A stretch of DNA of 6,854 bases, from positions 1-6,854 of the forward strand of contig CALAKR010000208.1 in the NCBI GenBank assembly GCA_937923225.1, read 5' to 3'. Origin of the DNA: an uncultured Aquabacterium sp. GTDB lineage: Bacteria; Pseudomonadota; Gammaproteobacteria; Burkholderiales; Burkholderiaceae_C. The translations under genes were made by a program, and so were the position numbers. The notes beneath the pieces were generated by a model. The model saw nothing but the letters and a program-made list of their open reading frames with translations. It had not been told where the DNA came from and made no database searches. Below are positions 6,742 to 6,854 of the stretch, piece after piece; position 1 is the stretch's first letter; each line of letters begins with the position of its first letter.

Positions 6742-6768
6742 GCGCCTGCAGCTTATTCCGTCAGGCGC
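6742..6768. terminator. Possible hairpin between convergent genes
   Basis: GCGCCTG (6742-6748) and CAGGCGC (6762-6768) form a perfect 7-bp inverted repeat around a 13-base loop, between the membrane-protein stop (6725-6727) and the convergent partial gene. The loop contains that gene's stop codon. There is no T-run on either side, so if it acts as a terminator it is a weak or Rho-assisted one. An inverted repeat this short can occur by chance at this GC content. Confidence 0.25.
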
Positions 6769-6854
6769 TTGACGCCCTGCAGCTGGCAGGCGTAGATCGC
6801 GTTGCGCAAGGCCGCGATGGCCTCGTAGCGCGTGAAGCTGCGGCGCCAGGCCAG
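6753..6854 (-). CDS. C-terminal 33 residues of an unidentified protein (runs off right edge)
   Basis: On the minus strand the frame is open from the right edge to a TAA at 6753-6755. It encodes a 33-residue C-terminal fragment beginning LAWRRSFTRYEAIAALRNA and ending QGVKRLTE. Codon third positions are strongly GC-biased (CTG, GCC, CGC, ATC, GAG), as in the real genes here, which supports coding. The fragment looks helical, rich in Ala, Arg and Leu, and has one Cys. I do not recognise the family. It converges on the membrane-protein gene with 25 bases between the stops. Confidence 0.6.
   Translation of the reverse strand: MAWRRSFTRYEAIAALRNAIYACQLQGVKRLTE

Noticed and set aside
6739..6746. 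GGCGCGCC perfect 8-base palindrome after the membrane-protein stop
   Set aside because: Such GC-only palindromes are common by chance at this composition, and it has no T-run or flanking symmetry of its own.
1..6854. Possible undescribed defence or mobile system
   Set aside because: All complete genes are housekeeping or common envelope types. No recombinase, nuclease-effector pair, toxin-antitoxin pair, direct-repeat boundary or array is visible.

Overview
The window reads as an ordinary chromosomal segment of a GC-rich betaproteobacterium. Burkholderiales is most likely, within or near Comamonadaceae or the Rubrivivax/Leptothrix/Ideonella group. This rests on three points: a BPSS1780-type membrane protein (a betaproteobacterial family) directly behind an aminoglycoside-phosphotransferase-fold homoserine kinase, the GC-rich third codon positions, and the sequence character of PolA and Ppk1. 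No mobile element, CRISPR array, tRNA or rRNA is visible.

Layout, left to right. (1) The N-terminal 171 codons of ppk1 (polyphosphate kinase) lie on the minus strand and run off the left edge. A 108-base gap upstream holds three in-phase Pho-box repeats on the ppk1 strand, which points to PhoB control of polyphosphate synthesis. (2) polA, a full-length three-domain DNA polymerase I of 960 residues, lies on the minus strand. (3) A strong intrinsic terminator with a C(UUCG)G tetraloop sits just upstream of polA. It ends a minus-strand pair of small secreted outer-membrane beta-barrel proteins that look like diverged tandem paralogs. (4) A 135-base divergent intergenic region follows. (5) On the plus strand, thrB (homoserine kinase) overlaps by ATGA with a BPSS1780-family inner-membrane protein gene. 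(6) At the right edge are the last 33 codons of an unidentified minus-strand gene, converging on the membrane-protein gene.

The minus-strand genes fall into at least two transcription units: the outer-membrane pair, closed by the terminator, and polA followed by ppk1. ppk1 probably also has its own phosphate-starvation promoter. thrB and the membrane-protein gene form a translationally coupled plus-strand pair. No intergenic stretch exceeds 300 bases.

I found no convincing undescribed multi-gene system. The points most worth a second look are the triple Pho box before ppk1, a DnaE-like 'DMF' clamp-motif resemblance in the PolA linker, the lack of room for a normal polA promoter and leader, and the tandem outer-membrane proteins, one of which has homopolymer runs in its signal-peptide codons and lower GC.
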